Assembly: GCF_041504345.1 (NCBI RefSeq)
Contig: NZ_CP167894.1
Coordinates: forward strand, 1,674,001 to 1,738,000
DNA length: 64,000 nt
Direction: 5' to 3'
From: Vibrio sp. BS-M-Sm-2
Lineage (GTDB): Bacteria; Pseudomonadota; Gammaproteobacteria; Enterobacterales; Vibrionaceae
The first letter of the stretch is position 1, and each line of letters begins with the position of its first letter. Shown one piece after another: positions 1 through 8,797 of the stretch. Both the position numbers and the translations under genes were made by a program. Below the pieces are notes generated by a model that saw nothing but the letters and a program-made list of their open reading frames with translations, did not search any database and was not told the DNA's origin.

Positions 1-201
1 AACACCGTAGTAGTTTGTTTCTTCTAGAGAACCGGTTGTACCATCATCACAGCTGAATGTACCTTTCATACCCATTACTGCAGGGTCGAATGCCATAATA
101 TTACGGTACGCTTGTTCCGGTGGCACGCTGTTGTTGTTGTCACTGCCACAACCACCAAGGATTGCACCAACGACTGATAACGCTAAAATTTTATATTTCA
201 C
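1..201 (-). CDS. Lipoprotein, N-terminal part only (gene runs off the window)
   Basis: The open frame begins with GTG at 201, preceded by an AGGGA ribosome site, and is still open at base 1. The first residues read MKYKILALSVVGAILGGCGS. This is a short signal peptide with a clear lipobox (L-G-G-C), so the mature protein should be lipidated at Cys18 and membrane-anchored. The following 48 residues contain one more Cys (FSCDDG) and match no domain I recognise. It lies 19 bases downstream of the beta-barrel gene on the same strand, so the two are probably co-transcribed. A role in surface polysaccharide export is only suggested by location. Confidence 0.75.
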   Translation of the reverse strand, partial: MKYKILALSVVGAILGGCGSDNNNSVPPEQAYRNIMAFDPAVMGMKGTFSCDDGTTGSLEETNYYGV

Positions 202-220
202 AATTTATCCCTACAAATGA

Positions 221-763
221 TTAAAAGCTATGAGACAAGGCAACATTAAATGAATCGATGTTAACACCACCAATACCATCATAGAATTGATACTCTAAAC
301 CAACCTTCATTGATGGTGTAATCGAGTATTCAGAACCGAAAGCGATTGTTGGAATCACGCCAGAATCATCAGACTCCACGCCTGGGCCGTTTGCGTTCCA
401 GTCATAAATAGCGAAGCCACCTTTAGCATATAACGCTAGACTATCGTTGATGTTACCAGAGGCTTTAAGCAGCACATCAAAGGTACTTGCATCGTAACTA
501 CCACCGGCAATATCTTTAAGGTTATATTCACCAAGATAGTTGTAGCTGCCTTCTATAGACAAGGTGTCCAATAATTGATAACCCACAAACAAACCGTAAG
601 ATGTGTCTGAGTCGTCAATAGCCGTACGGCTCTCTACTAATGGTGCAAAGTTATCGGCAGTTACACTACCTACTTTAGCGCCCACGTATAAATTTTCAGC
701 TCCAACAGCTGTTGCTGATAGCAACAACAAAGGTGAAACCCTAGCTAACCACTGCATTTTCAT
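221..763 (-). CDS. Outer-membrane beta-barrel protein (OmpA-like barrel, OMP_b-brl type)
   Basis: This is a 180-residue protein with a cleavable signal peptide (MKMQWLARVSPLLLLSATAVGA, then ENLYVGAKVG). Alternating hydrophobic strands follow, such as YGLFVGYQLLDTLSIEGSY, and the C terminus is FNVALSHSF. A terminal Phe is the usual assembly signal of small outer-membrane barrels. The length suits an eight-stranded barrel. I place the start at the ATG at 763 because GGAAGA lies nine bases before it; the longer frame would begin at a TTG at 787. A porin-like or structural role is likely, but no specific substrate can be read from the sequence. Confidence 0.8.
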   Translation of the reverse strand: MKMQWLARVSPLLLLSATAVGAENLYVGAKVGSVTADNFAPLVESRTAIDDSDTSYGLFVGYQLLDTLSIEGSYNYLGEYNLKDIAGGSYDASTFDVLLKASGNINDSLALYAKGGFAIYDWNANGPGVESDDSGVIPTIAFGSEYSITPSMKVGLEYQFYDGIGGVNIDSFNVALSHSF

Positions 764-1238
764 ATAATTATATCTTCCATATTTCAAACTGAACTGAGGC
801 TGATTTTCCTAGCAAATCTAAGCGATAGTCTAATCAGTTTTTGTATGAAAGCCCAAAAAGCAGGCACTCATACACGCCATTCCGTACCAAAACTACTGAC
901 GCAAGTGCACAATATTGAATGCTGAAGCTAGAAGCTACAGACAGCTCAATACTGTACTTTTTGAATTTCGCCAGATTTATCAATGTTGTTTAACAAGCTC
1001 AAAGAACTTGAGAGTAGCTTGCTTAGCCCATTGCAAGCGAGCAGCTAGCGTAATCTTTTCGTATGACACTACAAAAATGGTACTCAGAAGATACCAACAC
1101 AAGAAGATTGCTGCTTTACTTTCAATATCCAACCAAAACCATCTAATCAATGATAGATAGCCTAAAAAGGAATTACTCTGATTAAACAACTAATTGAACA
1201 TTATGATAGGTAATTACTGCTATCAAGTAAATGTATAA
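764..1238. other. Intergenic region without a convincing gene
   Basis: About 475 bases separate the barrel gene from a coding remnant. Short open frames exist on both strands (915-1160 plus, 980-1189 minus), but they have no ribosome site or recognisable protein character. I see no transposase, RNA gene or strong terminator here. The promoter of the barrel gene should lie at about 770-900. Confidence 0.4.
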
Positions 1239-1436
1239 TTAGTAAACGCACCACAACGATTCAAAAAAACGTCAGGATTGCGTCAGGAAGGAGTGAAAGA
1301 TAAGAAAGAAGGCAAATTAAACGCGGTCGCCCGAGCCTTTGCCGAGTGCCGTTTGAATGATGTATTGGAGGTAAATCCGAGTGTACGGACGACTTTTGGG
1401 CGCCAGATGCAACTACCGTGTGTTACTGAGGTATGA
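1239..1436 (+). pseudogene. Coding remnant, unidentified
   Basis: An open frame without a start codon runs from a stop just upstream to TGA at 1434-1436. It ends in a protein-like segment containing KLNAVARAFAECRLNDV, then NPSVRTTFGRQ and LPCVTEV. Codon use and GC content look more gene-like than the AT-rich surroundings. I read it as the 3' end of a decayed gene or mobile element at the edge of the polysaccharide locus. I cannot name the family. Confidence 0.3.
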
Positions 1437-1515
1437 AGTCCAAGTAAGCTTTTCTGCTAGTCAGTATTGATAAGGCATACAAATGCCAAATAGCGAAATA
1501 ACAAAATATACTCAG

Positions 1516-1549
1516 CAAAAAAATGGCTAGTGTATGAACACTAGCCATT
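1516..1549 (-). terminator. Rho-independent terminator of the polysaccharide operon
   Basis: A perfect 11-bp stem (AATGGCTAGTG / CACTAGCCATT, loop TATGAA) lies 8 bases past the wzz stop codon. On the minus strand it is followed by a run of seven U residues. It marks the end of the long leftward operon. Confidence 0.9.
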
Positions 1550-1557
1550 GGTAATTA

Positions 1558-2682
1558 TTAATCTTGTTTTCTAAAAGCAAATCTAATCGCGACAATCATC
1601 AATCCCAAGACCCCACCAAACAATGTTCCCAAAAGAACAATCAGCACACGGTTAGGTTTATCTCTTGTAATTGGTTGCTCCACTCGTTCTAGAAAACGAA
1701 ACATTTGAAATTCAATGTTTCGGTCTATCGTAAGATTATTTAGCATGTCCAATTTGGCATTGATTTGCTGAAGGCGAGGCTCAATAACACTTAAATTTTT
1801 AATTGACTCTAAAGCTTTCATTTTCGCTTCTAGCCCTTTAGAACCTAAATCAATTCCAAATAGCTCACGATGATTGCTCGTCTGAATAGGCTTTTCGACC
1901 CCCGCTGCAATTGCTATTGCAACTGCATAATTAGTTCGCTCAGCTTCTATAAGCAACTGACTTTTAGCTTGAGTTTCGAGGATCCTTTTCTGCTGTATCA
2001 GTTCATTCCGCTTGCCATCAACAACGGCATTCAAGTTGTTAAATGCATCTTGACGAACTTTAGCTTCGGTAACGGAAAGATACGAGGTAAGTAAATCAAA
2101 ACTACTTTGTTTAGAAGTTGTTTGAAAGCTTACAAAATAAGGTGAGTTACGATCTTTTTTATCTGAAATCGATGCTGTAATTCTTTCAAACCATTGCAGA
2201 TACAAAGCACGAACCGTGTCATCTGTCATTTCTGAACTATCAGCAAAAAGAGTATTTTTGAACTCTTGAAACTCAACACTACTATCTAAAAAAGCACGTT
2301 TATTATTAGCTGAATTGAAAGTACTTACAAAACGTTTAAACAATAACTCGGAGTCAACTAACTTATCCAAATCATTACTTACAAGTACTGTTCCATCGTC
2401 CTGATAAATATCGAAAACGGGCTGAAATTGCTTAACCTGCTGCTGGTATGCTGTTAAGTTTTGAGGCTGGGCTTCTGTGATCTTAGCCTTAGATGACCAC
2501 CACTCTTGAGTTGTCAGCGCAACAGTAATACTACCAATTGCAAACAAAACAGTAACCAATATTACAATTAACTTGCCATCCCATAGCATCTTAAAAATAT
2601 CTCTAAGATCGATCTCGTCATCTTCTATGAACATCGGTGGATTGTGGGCAGAGTATGGCTTGGGTTGTGTTGACTGCTTCAC
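1558..2682 (-). CDS. wzz: Wzz-family polysaccharide chain-length determinant
   Basis: This 374-residue protein is a polysaccharide co-polymerase that sets the modal length of Wzy-made chains in the inner membrane. It has the expected build: a short cytoplasmic N terminus, a first membrane segment at about residues 37-56 (LIVILVTVLFAIGSITVAL), a long periplasmic helical domain, and a second membrane segment near the C terminus (VLIVLLGTLFGGVLGLMIVAI). The positively charged tail is RFAFRKQD. There is no C-terminal tyrosine kinase domain, so it is the O-antigen (Wzz) type, not Wzc. It is the last gene of the operon and is followed directly by a strong terminator. Confidence 0.9.
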   Translation of the reverse strand: MKQSTQPKPYSAHNPPMFIEDDEIDLRDIFKMLWDGKLIVILVTVLFAIGSITVALTTQEWWSSKAKITEAQPQNLTAYQQQVKQFQPVFDIYQDDGTVLVSNDLDKLVDSELLFKRFVSTFNSANNKRAFLDSSVEFQEFKNTLFADSSEMTDDTVRALYLQWFERITASISDKKDRNSPYFVSFQTTSKQSSFDLLTSYLSVTEAKVRQDAFNNLNAVVDGKRNELIQQKRILETQAKSQLLIEAERTNYAVAIAIAAGVEKPIQTSNHRELFGIDLGSKGLEAKMKALESIKNLSVIEPRLQQINAKLDMLNNLTIDRNIEFQMFRFLERVEQPITRDKPNRVLIVLLGTLFGGVLGLMIVAIRFAFRKQD

Positions 2683-2891
2683 TTTAAATCTCTCAAAACA
2701 TCTAAATTAATAACCGGTAAATACTATCATACTGTACATTGTTAGTATTGTTCGATTCGTAAACTTTCTAACAGCGCTCTTTAAATCAACCTAGTTCAAT
2801 CAGCACCTTACACTTAAACAGAATGCAAAAAAAATCACTGCAACTTTGAGAAGCGCTCTCAAAGCTGTGTTTGAACAGGCAGAGGTTCATA

Positions 2892-4808
2892 TTAATTTTG
2901 TCGAGGACTAGTACGCTTCCAAACTAAATCACCGATCCCATCCGTTGGAGAAAACTCGGTAGGGGCATCTAATAGTAACTGCCTTATTTTTTCATGCTCA
3001 AAGTTATGGCACGCATCATCTAAATCTGCAATCAATCGTTGGTATTCATTAATTGCTAAAAACTGTTCGTTCGCGGTCATAATCCGTTCATGAGCGGTAA
3101 GAGCAACATTATCACCAATAAGCAGCTCTTCAAACAGCTTCTCACCCGGCCTAAGTCCGGTAAATTCGATAGCGATATCACCATACGGATTGTCATCATT
3201 CTTGACCTCTAACCCAGAAAGCTGGATTAGATTTTCAGCCAAGTCAGTTATCTTAACGGGTTTCCCCATATCCAAAACAAAAACATCGCCACCTTTACCC
3301 ATAGCGCCAGCTTGAATAACCAATTGTGCAGCTTCAGGAATAGTCATGAAGTAACGAATAATATCTGGGTGAGTCACCGTAATCGGCCCACCTTTCGATA
3401 TTTGTCGTTTAAAGAGTGGAATCACAGAGCCTGATGAGCCCAACACATTACCAAAACGAACCATACAAAAGCGGGTGCCTTTTTGCTTTTTATTTTCTTG
3501 TTCGGCTAAAGCTTGTAAGCCGAGTTCAGCGACACGCTTCGTCGTGCCCATGATATTCGTTGGGCGCACAGCCTTATCAGTTGAAATAAGAACAAATGAC
3601 TCAACGTTGGCCTCAATTGCTGCTCTTGCTGCGTAGTAAGTGCCAAAAACGTTATTACGTACGCCTTCTACAACATTGTACTCTACTAACGGAACATGCT
3701 TGTAAGCTGCTGCATGATAAACAGTGTTGACATTAAAGCTTGTCATTACAGTGGATAAGCGATTTATACGCTGTACAGAGCCTAGCAATGGAATAACTTC
3801 AACACCCAATCCTTCATCTTTGTTCAACAAAGATAATTCACGATCTATTTGGTATAAACCAAACTCAGAGAGCTCAAATAGAACAATAGTTTTAGGCTTA
3901 TTCCTCAAGATCTGACGACATAATTCCGAGCCTATAGAACCACCCGCTCCTGTCACCATTACAACTTTATCTTTAATGTTACCTTCCATAAGAACTTGTT
4001 GAGGTACTACGGGGTCTCGCCCCAACAAATCATCGATAGCGACGTCCTTCAATTCATCTATCTTTGATTTTCCCTCTACAATATCTTTCATGTCTGGAAT
4101 AGTAAGCACCTCAGCCGAAAGGTGTACTAAAGCATCTAGGATTTCCTTACGTCTTGACCTAGAAGCGCTGGGAACCGCGAGTAAAATCTGATTTACATTG
4201 CACTTCTCAACTAGCGCTTGTGCTGAACTCGTATCATGAACTTTAAGGCCCATGATAATAGTATTTTCTAACGTAGTATCTTCGTCTATAAAGCCCATAA
4301 CTCGATGGGTTTCAGAAGAACGAAGAGCAAGCGCTAGCTGCCTACCAGCCGCACCAGCACCATAAATTAGCACTTTCTTCTTATCTTTACTGCTAGCTTG
4401 AGAGACTAACACTCGAATAACTAATCTAGAACCGCCACTAAGGAGACACAAAAATGCGCCATATATAATTGGAATTGAACGAGGAATACTTGCGTCAAAG
4501 TAAAAAGCCAGAACAGCTACACATCCTGCGGAGATAGCAGTCCCAACACTAACTACAGCCAAGGCGTGAAAGGTGAGATAACGTAGAATTGCTCGATATA
4601 GACCAAGCTTAGTGAAAGCAAGAATAGTAACCAATAACGTCCCAAGCAACACGTACTGGGTAGATACATCGTCGAGAGGCTTCATATGGCCGATACGAGT
4701 CCAATAGGCGGCATAAAAAGATATAACAACAAAAAGAGCATCAATGAATATACTTATCACTCGTTTCTGAAGACGGGATAAATTCCACAAAAAGTTAAGC
4801 CTAGCCAT
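2892..4808 (-). CDS. Membrane-bound nucleotide-sugar 4,6-dehydratase (WbpM/FlaA1-like)
   Basis: This 638-residue protein has several N-terminal membrane segments (about residues 15-115). A linker Rossmann fold follows (VLIYGAGAAGRQLALALR), then an extended SDR domain with the NAD motif VTGAGGSIGSELCRQIL near residue 285. The catalytic region reads STDKAVRPTNIMGTTKR. As in WbpM, Met replaces the usual Tyr of the Tyr-x3-Lys pair, which is the known signature of the large dehydratases. The expected reaction is UDP-GlcNAc to UDP-4-keto-6-deoxy-GlcNAc. With the reductase and phosphoglycosyl transferase upstream it forms a wbpV-wbpL-wbpM-like initiation module. UDP-GalNAc as an alternative substrate cannot be excluded. 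Confidence 0.9.
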   Translation of the reverse strand: MARLNFLWNLSRLQKRVISIFIDALFVVISFYAAYWTRIGHMKPLDDVSTQYVLLGTLLVTILAFTKLGLYRAILRYLTFHALAVVSVGTAISAGCVAVLAFYFDASIPRSIPIIYGAFLCLLSGGSRLVIRVLVSQASSKDKKKVLIYGAGAAGRQLALALRSSETHRVMGFIDEDTTLENTIIMGLKVHDTSSAQALVEKCNVNQILLAVPSASRSRRKEILDALVHLSAEVLTIPDMKDIVEGKSKIDELKDVAIDDLLGRDPVVPQQVLMEGNIKDKVVMVTGAGGSIGSELCRQILRNKPKTIVLFELSEFGLYQIDRELSLLNKDEGLGVEVIPLLGSVQRINRLSTVMTSFNVNTVYHAAAYKHVPLVEYNVVEGVRNNVFGTYYAARAAIEANVESFVLISTDKAVRPTNIMGTTKRVAELGLQALAEQENKKQKGTRFCMVRFGNVLGSSGSVIPLFKRQISKGGPITVTHPDIIRYFMTIPEAAQLVIQAGAMGKGGDVFVLDMGKPVKITDLAENLIQLSGLEVKNDDNPYGDIAIEFTGLRPGEKLFEELLIGDNVALTAHERIMTANEQFLAINEYQRLIADLDDACHNFEHEKIRQLLLDAPTEFSPTDGIGDLVWKRTSPRQN

Positions 4809-5070
4809 TATATTTCTCTTAATAAATCTAACACCGTATAGTACCGACTAAAGTAGATTTTGTCTCTAATCGATACCTATAGGGCAATAACAAGTTTACT
4901 TGTAAATCACTAAAGGAAGATGATTCATACACATGACATTAGGGAGTCACAAATGTGTTGGATTGCATGAGATGTATACATCTAAAAAACAAACATCTCA
5001 TCCATAACAGAGGCCATCAAAAGCATCAGGTCAAAATAAAACCAAATAAAGCCTTTTCGTACCTGCGCGT

Positions 5071-5619
5071 TTATTTCACTGCATCGCCAGAACCGCTACC
5101 TGTAACTGTCATAAGGATATACTTAAAATAATCTCTTAACGTCAGCATCTCGATCATCTTCTTATCTGTCTCAGCAAGCAGTTTCGGCGTTGACATGTCG
5201 ATATTTTCTACTTGTGCAAGCCCTGTGATTCCAGGAAGAACATCGTAAATACCTTTCGCCTCTCGCTCTTTAATTAACTCTTCTTGATTGAATAAATTAG
5301 GACGAGGACCAACTAAGCTCATTTCACCTTTCAAAACATTAATTAGTTGTGGCAACTCATCTATTTTAGTTTTACGTAAAATAGCTCCCAACTTGGTAAT
5401 AGAAGAGTTAGCCGCCAAGTGACTCGCAACGGACTTGGTCTCTACCGACATAGTGCGAAATTTAATCAGCTTGAATGGCTTTTTTCCTTTACCGACTCTG
5501 GTTTGTACAAAGATAGGGGAACCAGTGTCAAATAGCCCTAAGACAGCGACAACTAACAATATGGGCCATAGTAATGTTAAGCCAATAAGTGCCGCGAGAA
5601 AATCAATAATACGAATCAT
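5071..5619 (-). CDS. Monotopic phosphoglycosyl transferase (initiating sugar-1-phosphate transferase)
   Basis: This 182-residue protein of the bacterial sugar transferase family (PglC/WcaJ catalytic core) moves a sugar-1-phosphate from a UDP-sugar to undecaprenyl phosphate to start each repeat unit. The N-terminal re-entrant helix is at residues 4-30. Conserved motifs are [29 protein letters not shown] with the catalytic Asp-Glu pair, and GPRP. It lacks the extra N-terminal membrane domain of WcaJ, so it is the short PglC-like form. Its start overlaps the stop of the upstream reductase gene (ATGA), indicating translational coupling. UDP-QuiNAc or UDP-FucNAc is the likely donor, by inference from its neighbours. 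Confidence 0.9.
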   Translation of the reverse strand: MIRIIDFLAALIGLTLLWPILLVVAVLGLFDTGSPIFVQTRVGKGKKPFKLIKFRTMSVETKSVASHLAANSSITKLGAILRKTKIDELPQLINVLKGEMSLVGPRPNLFNQEELIKEREAKGIYDVLPGITGLAQVENIDMSTPKLLAETDKKMIEMLTLRDYFKYILMTVTGSGSGDAVK

Positions 5620-6533
5620 TTTTTGCCTTTATTCAGTCGTGACATAACGTCTTTCATGGTATACGAAGGAACCCAGCCTAACTTTTGTTTCAAGTTAGAG
5701 TTATCAACATGTAGGTTACCGACTAGTTGCTCCACCAATTGAGTCTTTCCAATCAGCCTTCCTAAAAATCTAAAGAGCGAGATAGGGACTGGCAATTGAA
5801 TGACCTTCCGGTTCAACCCTTGTGCAATATGACTAGTAAACTCGCCAATTGAAACTGTTTCGCCATCGCTCGCCAAAAATGTCTCACCTTTAGCTGCCGG
5901 GTGCAGAGCACAACACATAAGAATATCTTTCAGGTTATCAGCGGCGATAAAATCACGCTTATTACTAACGAGACCAAAAGGTAGTATTGGTACACGAGAA
6001 ACTAGCTTAGCTAGCATGCCAAAGTTTCCCGGCGCATCAGCCCCATAAACGAGTGTCGGACGAACAATAACAACTTCTAACCCTGTTTCTCGCGAGATTT
6101 TATTTAACCCGATTTCAGCCGACAATTTAGATTGAGTATATTCATTCTCAGGTATAAGTGGGCTATCTACCGTAAAAGGAGAGTCACTAGTATGTGAACC
6201 CAACACTCCGATAGAACTAACAAAAACAAACCTTTTCACACCAGCAAGCGCAGCTTTTTTCGCCAAGTGCAATGCACCATCAACATTCACCGTTTGATAG
6301 TCGTCACTGGTGAATGTTCGACTGTGTGCTAGCCCTGCTAAATGAATGATCGCGTCAATGTTCTCAAAAGCACCAGACCAACAAGTTTGTCCATCGATAG
6401 CATCGACTTGATATTGGTCACAGCTCCAATGGGAACAATTATCGCTATCGCGCACGACTACTCGCTTAATGCTATCGTCACCACAAAAGTGACTACCTAC
6501 AAAACCACTTGCACCAGTTAATAATATATTCAT
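5616..6533 (-). CDS. NAD-dependent epimerase/reductase, WbpV-like (4-keto-6-deoxy-HexNAc C4 reductase)
   Basis: This is a 305-residue extended SDR protein. It has the cofactor motif TGASGFVGSHF at the N terminus, Ser in VFVSSIGVLG, and the catalytic Tyr-x3-Lys in YTQSKLSAE. Unlike large dehydratases it keeps the full catalytic triad. Its place beside a WbpM-like dehydratase and a phosphoglycosyl transferase matches the wbpV-wbpL-wbpM arrangement, in which this enzyme reduces UDP-4-keto-6-deoxy-GlcNAc to UDP-QuiNAc or UDP-FucNAc. The stereochemistry cannot be read from the sequence. It overlaps the next gene by four bases. Confidence 0.8.
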   Translation of the reverse strand: MNILLTGASGFVGSHFCGDDSIKRVVVRDSDNCSHWSCDQYQVDAIDGQTCWSGAFENIDAIIHLAGLAHSRTFTSDDYQTVNVDGALHLAKKAALAGVKRFVFVSSIGVLGSHTSDSPFTVDSPLIPENEYTQSKLSAEIGLNKISRETGLEVVIVRPTLVYGADAPGNFGMLAKLVSRVPILPFGLVSNKRDFIAADNLKDILMCCALHPAAKGETFLASDGETVSIGEFTSHIAQGLNRKVIQLPVPISLFRFLGRLIGKTQLVEQLVGNLHVDNSNLKQKLGWVPSYTMKDVMSRLNKGKK

Positions 6534-6632
6534 TGCTCAATTTTTTGTTAGAAGTGAAGTAAATCGATAGTTACTCGATTATATCTGGTCAGTTTGAAGT
6601 TTATTAAATTGAAACTCAAATGCATTCATCAT

Positions 6633-7448
6633 TCATTTCGTGCGTGAATCAAAGCTTTTCATTAATTTAGTAAACCTCACTTGAAGCCCAATAGGTAACA
6701 ATGAGCGTATGAACGGGACAAAGCAAACAACGGACTTTATTAACCCTAGCTTACAGGACATACTCCCTTTGAATCCTATCATACCTTGTTGCCAAGCAAG
6801 TTTTGGGGACTGCTTTTGCAAAGTGTGCTGATCAAAGCGATATTTTATGAGTTTCTCTTGAAGGTTTCCGAATTTCAATCCGTGACTTGCCGCTCTAAAC
6901 CACAACTCATAGTCTTGACGTCTTCGTAATGAGTGATCATAAGCGCCGATCCTTTCAATACTTGATTTCACGAACATTACACTAGGGTGGATCAATGGGT
7001 TACACCACAACTTATCAACAATATCAGTATGAGTTGCCGGATTCCTTCGAACTCCTGTGATTTTCCCGTCAAGATCCACGACGACTGCAGCAGTACCAAC
7101 TATATCCAAACTCTGAGTGACTATATATTCTTCTTGTTTTTCAAGTCTCTCATACAAACATATATCGTCAGTGTCCATTCGGGCGATCAAATCACCGGAA
7201 CAATGCTTTAGCCCTTCATTTAAAGCAATCGCAAGCCCTGAGTTTTTCTCTAAACATACCTTAATGATTGGTAAATGCTGACAATATTCATTAACTGTAT
7301 CTTTCAAAGCATCATTCACAAAGCCATCAAAAACGATAACCACTTCATCAGGCTGTCTAGTTTGTTTCATCAAACTTTCCAGACACAATGCCAGAAAGTC
7401 GACCCTCTCTTGCTCATAGAGAGACATCAATACCGAAATTTTTTTCAT
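6633..7448 (-). CDS. Family 2 glycosyltransferase (AmsE/WfgS-like)
   Basis: This 271-residue cytoplasmic GT-A enzyme should add one sugar to the lipid-linked repeat unit. The N terminus carries the nucleotide-binding strand KKISVLMSLY. The metal-binding DxD is in ARMDTDDICLYERLEKQ, and a later RRRQDYELWFRAA segment is typical of the acceptor/catalytic region of this subgroup. A C-terminal hydrophobic stretch (SVVCFVPFIRSLLPIGLQ) may attach it to the membrane. I start at the ATG at 7448, with GAGTGAAG just upstream; the alternative GTG at 7454 adds two residues. Donor and acceptor cannot be inferred. Confidence 0.85.
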   Translation of the reverse strand: MKKISVLMSLYEQERVDFLALCLESLMKQTRQPDEVVIVFDGFVNDALKDTVNEYCQHLPIIKVCLEKNSGLAIALNEGLKHCSGDLIARMDTDDICLYERLEKQEEYIVTQSLDIVGTAAVVVDLDGKITGVRRNPATHTDIVDKLWCNPLIHPSVMFVKSSIERIGAYDHSLRRRQDYELWFRAASHGLKFGNLQEKLIKYRFDQHTLQKQSPKLAWQQGMIGFKGSMSCKLGLIKSVVCFVPFIRSLLPIGLQVRFTKLMKSFDSRTK

Positions 7449-7509
7449 CTTCACTCTATCAGTTCACATATTCAATCTGCTAGTAACCAGATAAATGTTG
7501 TTTAACTGA

Positions 7510-8781
7510 TTACTCCTCGTTTAAAGAAATGCGATAAAGTTGTCTCTTACCACTGAACACTGAATCAAAAAAAACATTACGGCCATCTTCTGAAAGTCTT
7601 GGATGCAGGTCACAACGAGTTTCACCGTTATAACCAAAGCCATGGTAGAACTCTCCCAGATTCTTAACCTCTCCTGTTTTCCAGTTACAGAGCAATAAAT
7701 ACTGCATACGAGCTTTGTCTGGATAAGTATCGGTAATAAACCAGTCGCCAACAACGTGTGGGTGACCATCACCATAGGAATCAAGTACACCGTCAGCAAA
7801 ATGCGTCATATTTCCCGTGTGAATATCGATTAACCAATATGCGTCTTTTTCGCCTGGCCCTCTCAAATACCCCAAAATGGTAGAGTCATCAGCCCAAAAG
7901 CAATGGCTAACCATGCCGAACGCAACGAGAGATTTCACTTGTTTTCCATCTGCGGACGACAGCATTAAACGATCAACGCGGCGTTGTCCAACAAAGTAGC
8001 GATGAAGAAAAATAAAGTGTTCACCACAACGAGATATACTTACATGGTTAACTTTATGTGTTGCATTATCAAAGTTTGGCTCATACTCGACCTCTTTAAC
8101 GTCAGAAATAGACAGCAAAAGCTGCCCTTCTCCTGAGTCGAAATCGACCTTCCAAATACCGTCTTTATCTGTATCCTGCAGCTCATCTTTATTCATAACT
8201 GGTAGATTACGATAGCCATAGTCAGGCCTCATCGTCATCAGACGACGGTAATTCAAAGATAAGAAGTAGTCGGTTTTATATGAATCTTGCACAGCATAGC
8301 CAAATTGTTTCACTTCTTGCTTAGTCGCTATCGAATAAACTCGGCTCACGTATTTTTGGGCTTTAGTATCAAAATCATTGAAAATGAAGTTATCTTCATC
8401 AAGCCAATGTGCTCGGGAGCCTTGCTGCCAATTAAACGTGTTAGTTTTCACTGCAAATAGCTCCTCCCCAGAAGGGGCAATCACCGCAAGTGATACCGCT
8501 TTGTCACGTTGAGGCAAGCAATCCGTTTTTTCTGCAGTTTTATGTATTAGTGTGTAACCACCTTTCGATACAGGAGATTTATCAAAATAGCCAAAAAAAC
8601 TCTCTGTGCTTTGATTAACATTAATGCAAGCTACATCAAAGCTAGACTTATACTCGTAATCTTTCTTAGAACGTAGATAAACAAGTTGTGAATAACACCT
8701 CTTGATAATATTTTTTATAAATGGAGCTCGTGCCAAAATACGCGCAATAGCTCTCTCTAAAGGACTGTATGAATCACTCAT
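7510..8781 (-). CDS. Beta-propeller-like protein of unknown function in the polysaccharide operon
   Basis: This 423-residue protein has no signal peptide. It is built of repeated blade-like segments ending in hydrophobic-aromatic strands, for example HWLDEDNFIFND, NHVSISRCGEHFIFLHRY, HCFWADDSTILGYLRG, DGHPHVVGDWFITDTYPD and HPRLSEDGRNVFFDS. Several conserved-looking His residues occur at blade loops. The layout recalls seven-bladed propellers of the TolB or oligogalacturonate-lyase type, but I cannot assign activity. It sits tightly between two glycosyltransferase genes in the same operon. The start is the ATG at 8781; a TTG 12 bases upstream is less likely. It may modify, bind or cleave the polymer; none of these is proven. 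Confidence 0.7.
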   Translation of the reverse strand: MSDSYSPLERAIARILARAPFIKNIIKRCYSQLVYLRSKKDYEYKSSFDVACINVNQSTESFFGYFDKSPVSKGGYTLIHKTAEKTDCLPQRDKAVSLAVIAPSGEELFAVKTNTFNWQQGSRAHWLDEDNFIFNDFDTKAQKYVSRVYSIATKQEVKQFGYAVQDSYKTDYFLSLNYRRLMTMRPDYGYRNLPVMNKDELQDTDKDGIWKVDFDSGEGQLLLSISDVKEVEYEPNFDNATHKVNHVSISRCGEHFIFLHRYFVGQRRVDRLMLSSADGKQVKSLVAFGMVSHCFWADDSTILGYLRGPGEKDAYWLIDIHTGNMTHFADGVLDSYGDGHPHVVGDWFITDTYPDKARMQYLLLCNWKTGEVKNLGEFYHGFGYNGETRCDLHPRLSEDGRNVFFDSVFSGKRQLYRISLNEE

Positions 8782-8797
8782 GGTATTTCTCAATAAA

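Noticed and set aside
915..1189. Overlapping small open frames on both strands
   Set aside because: No ribosome sites, no recognisable protein features, and AT-rich random-like codon use.
1408..1421. ACGGTAGTTG on the minus strand as a second ops element
   Set aside because: It lacks the GGC start of the ops core and lies just before the operon terminator, not at an operon head.
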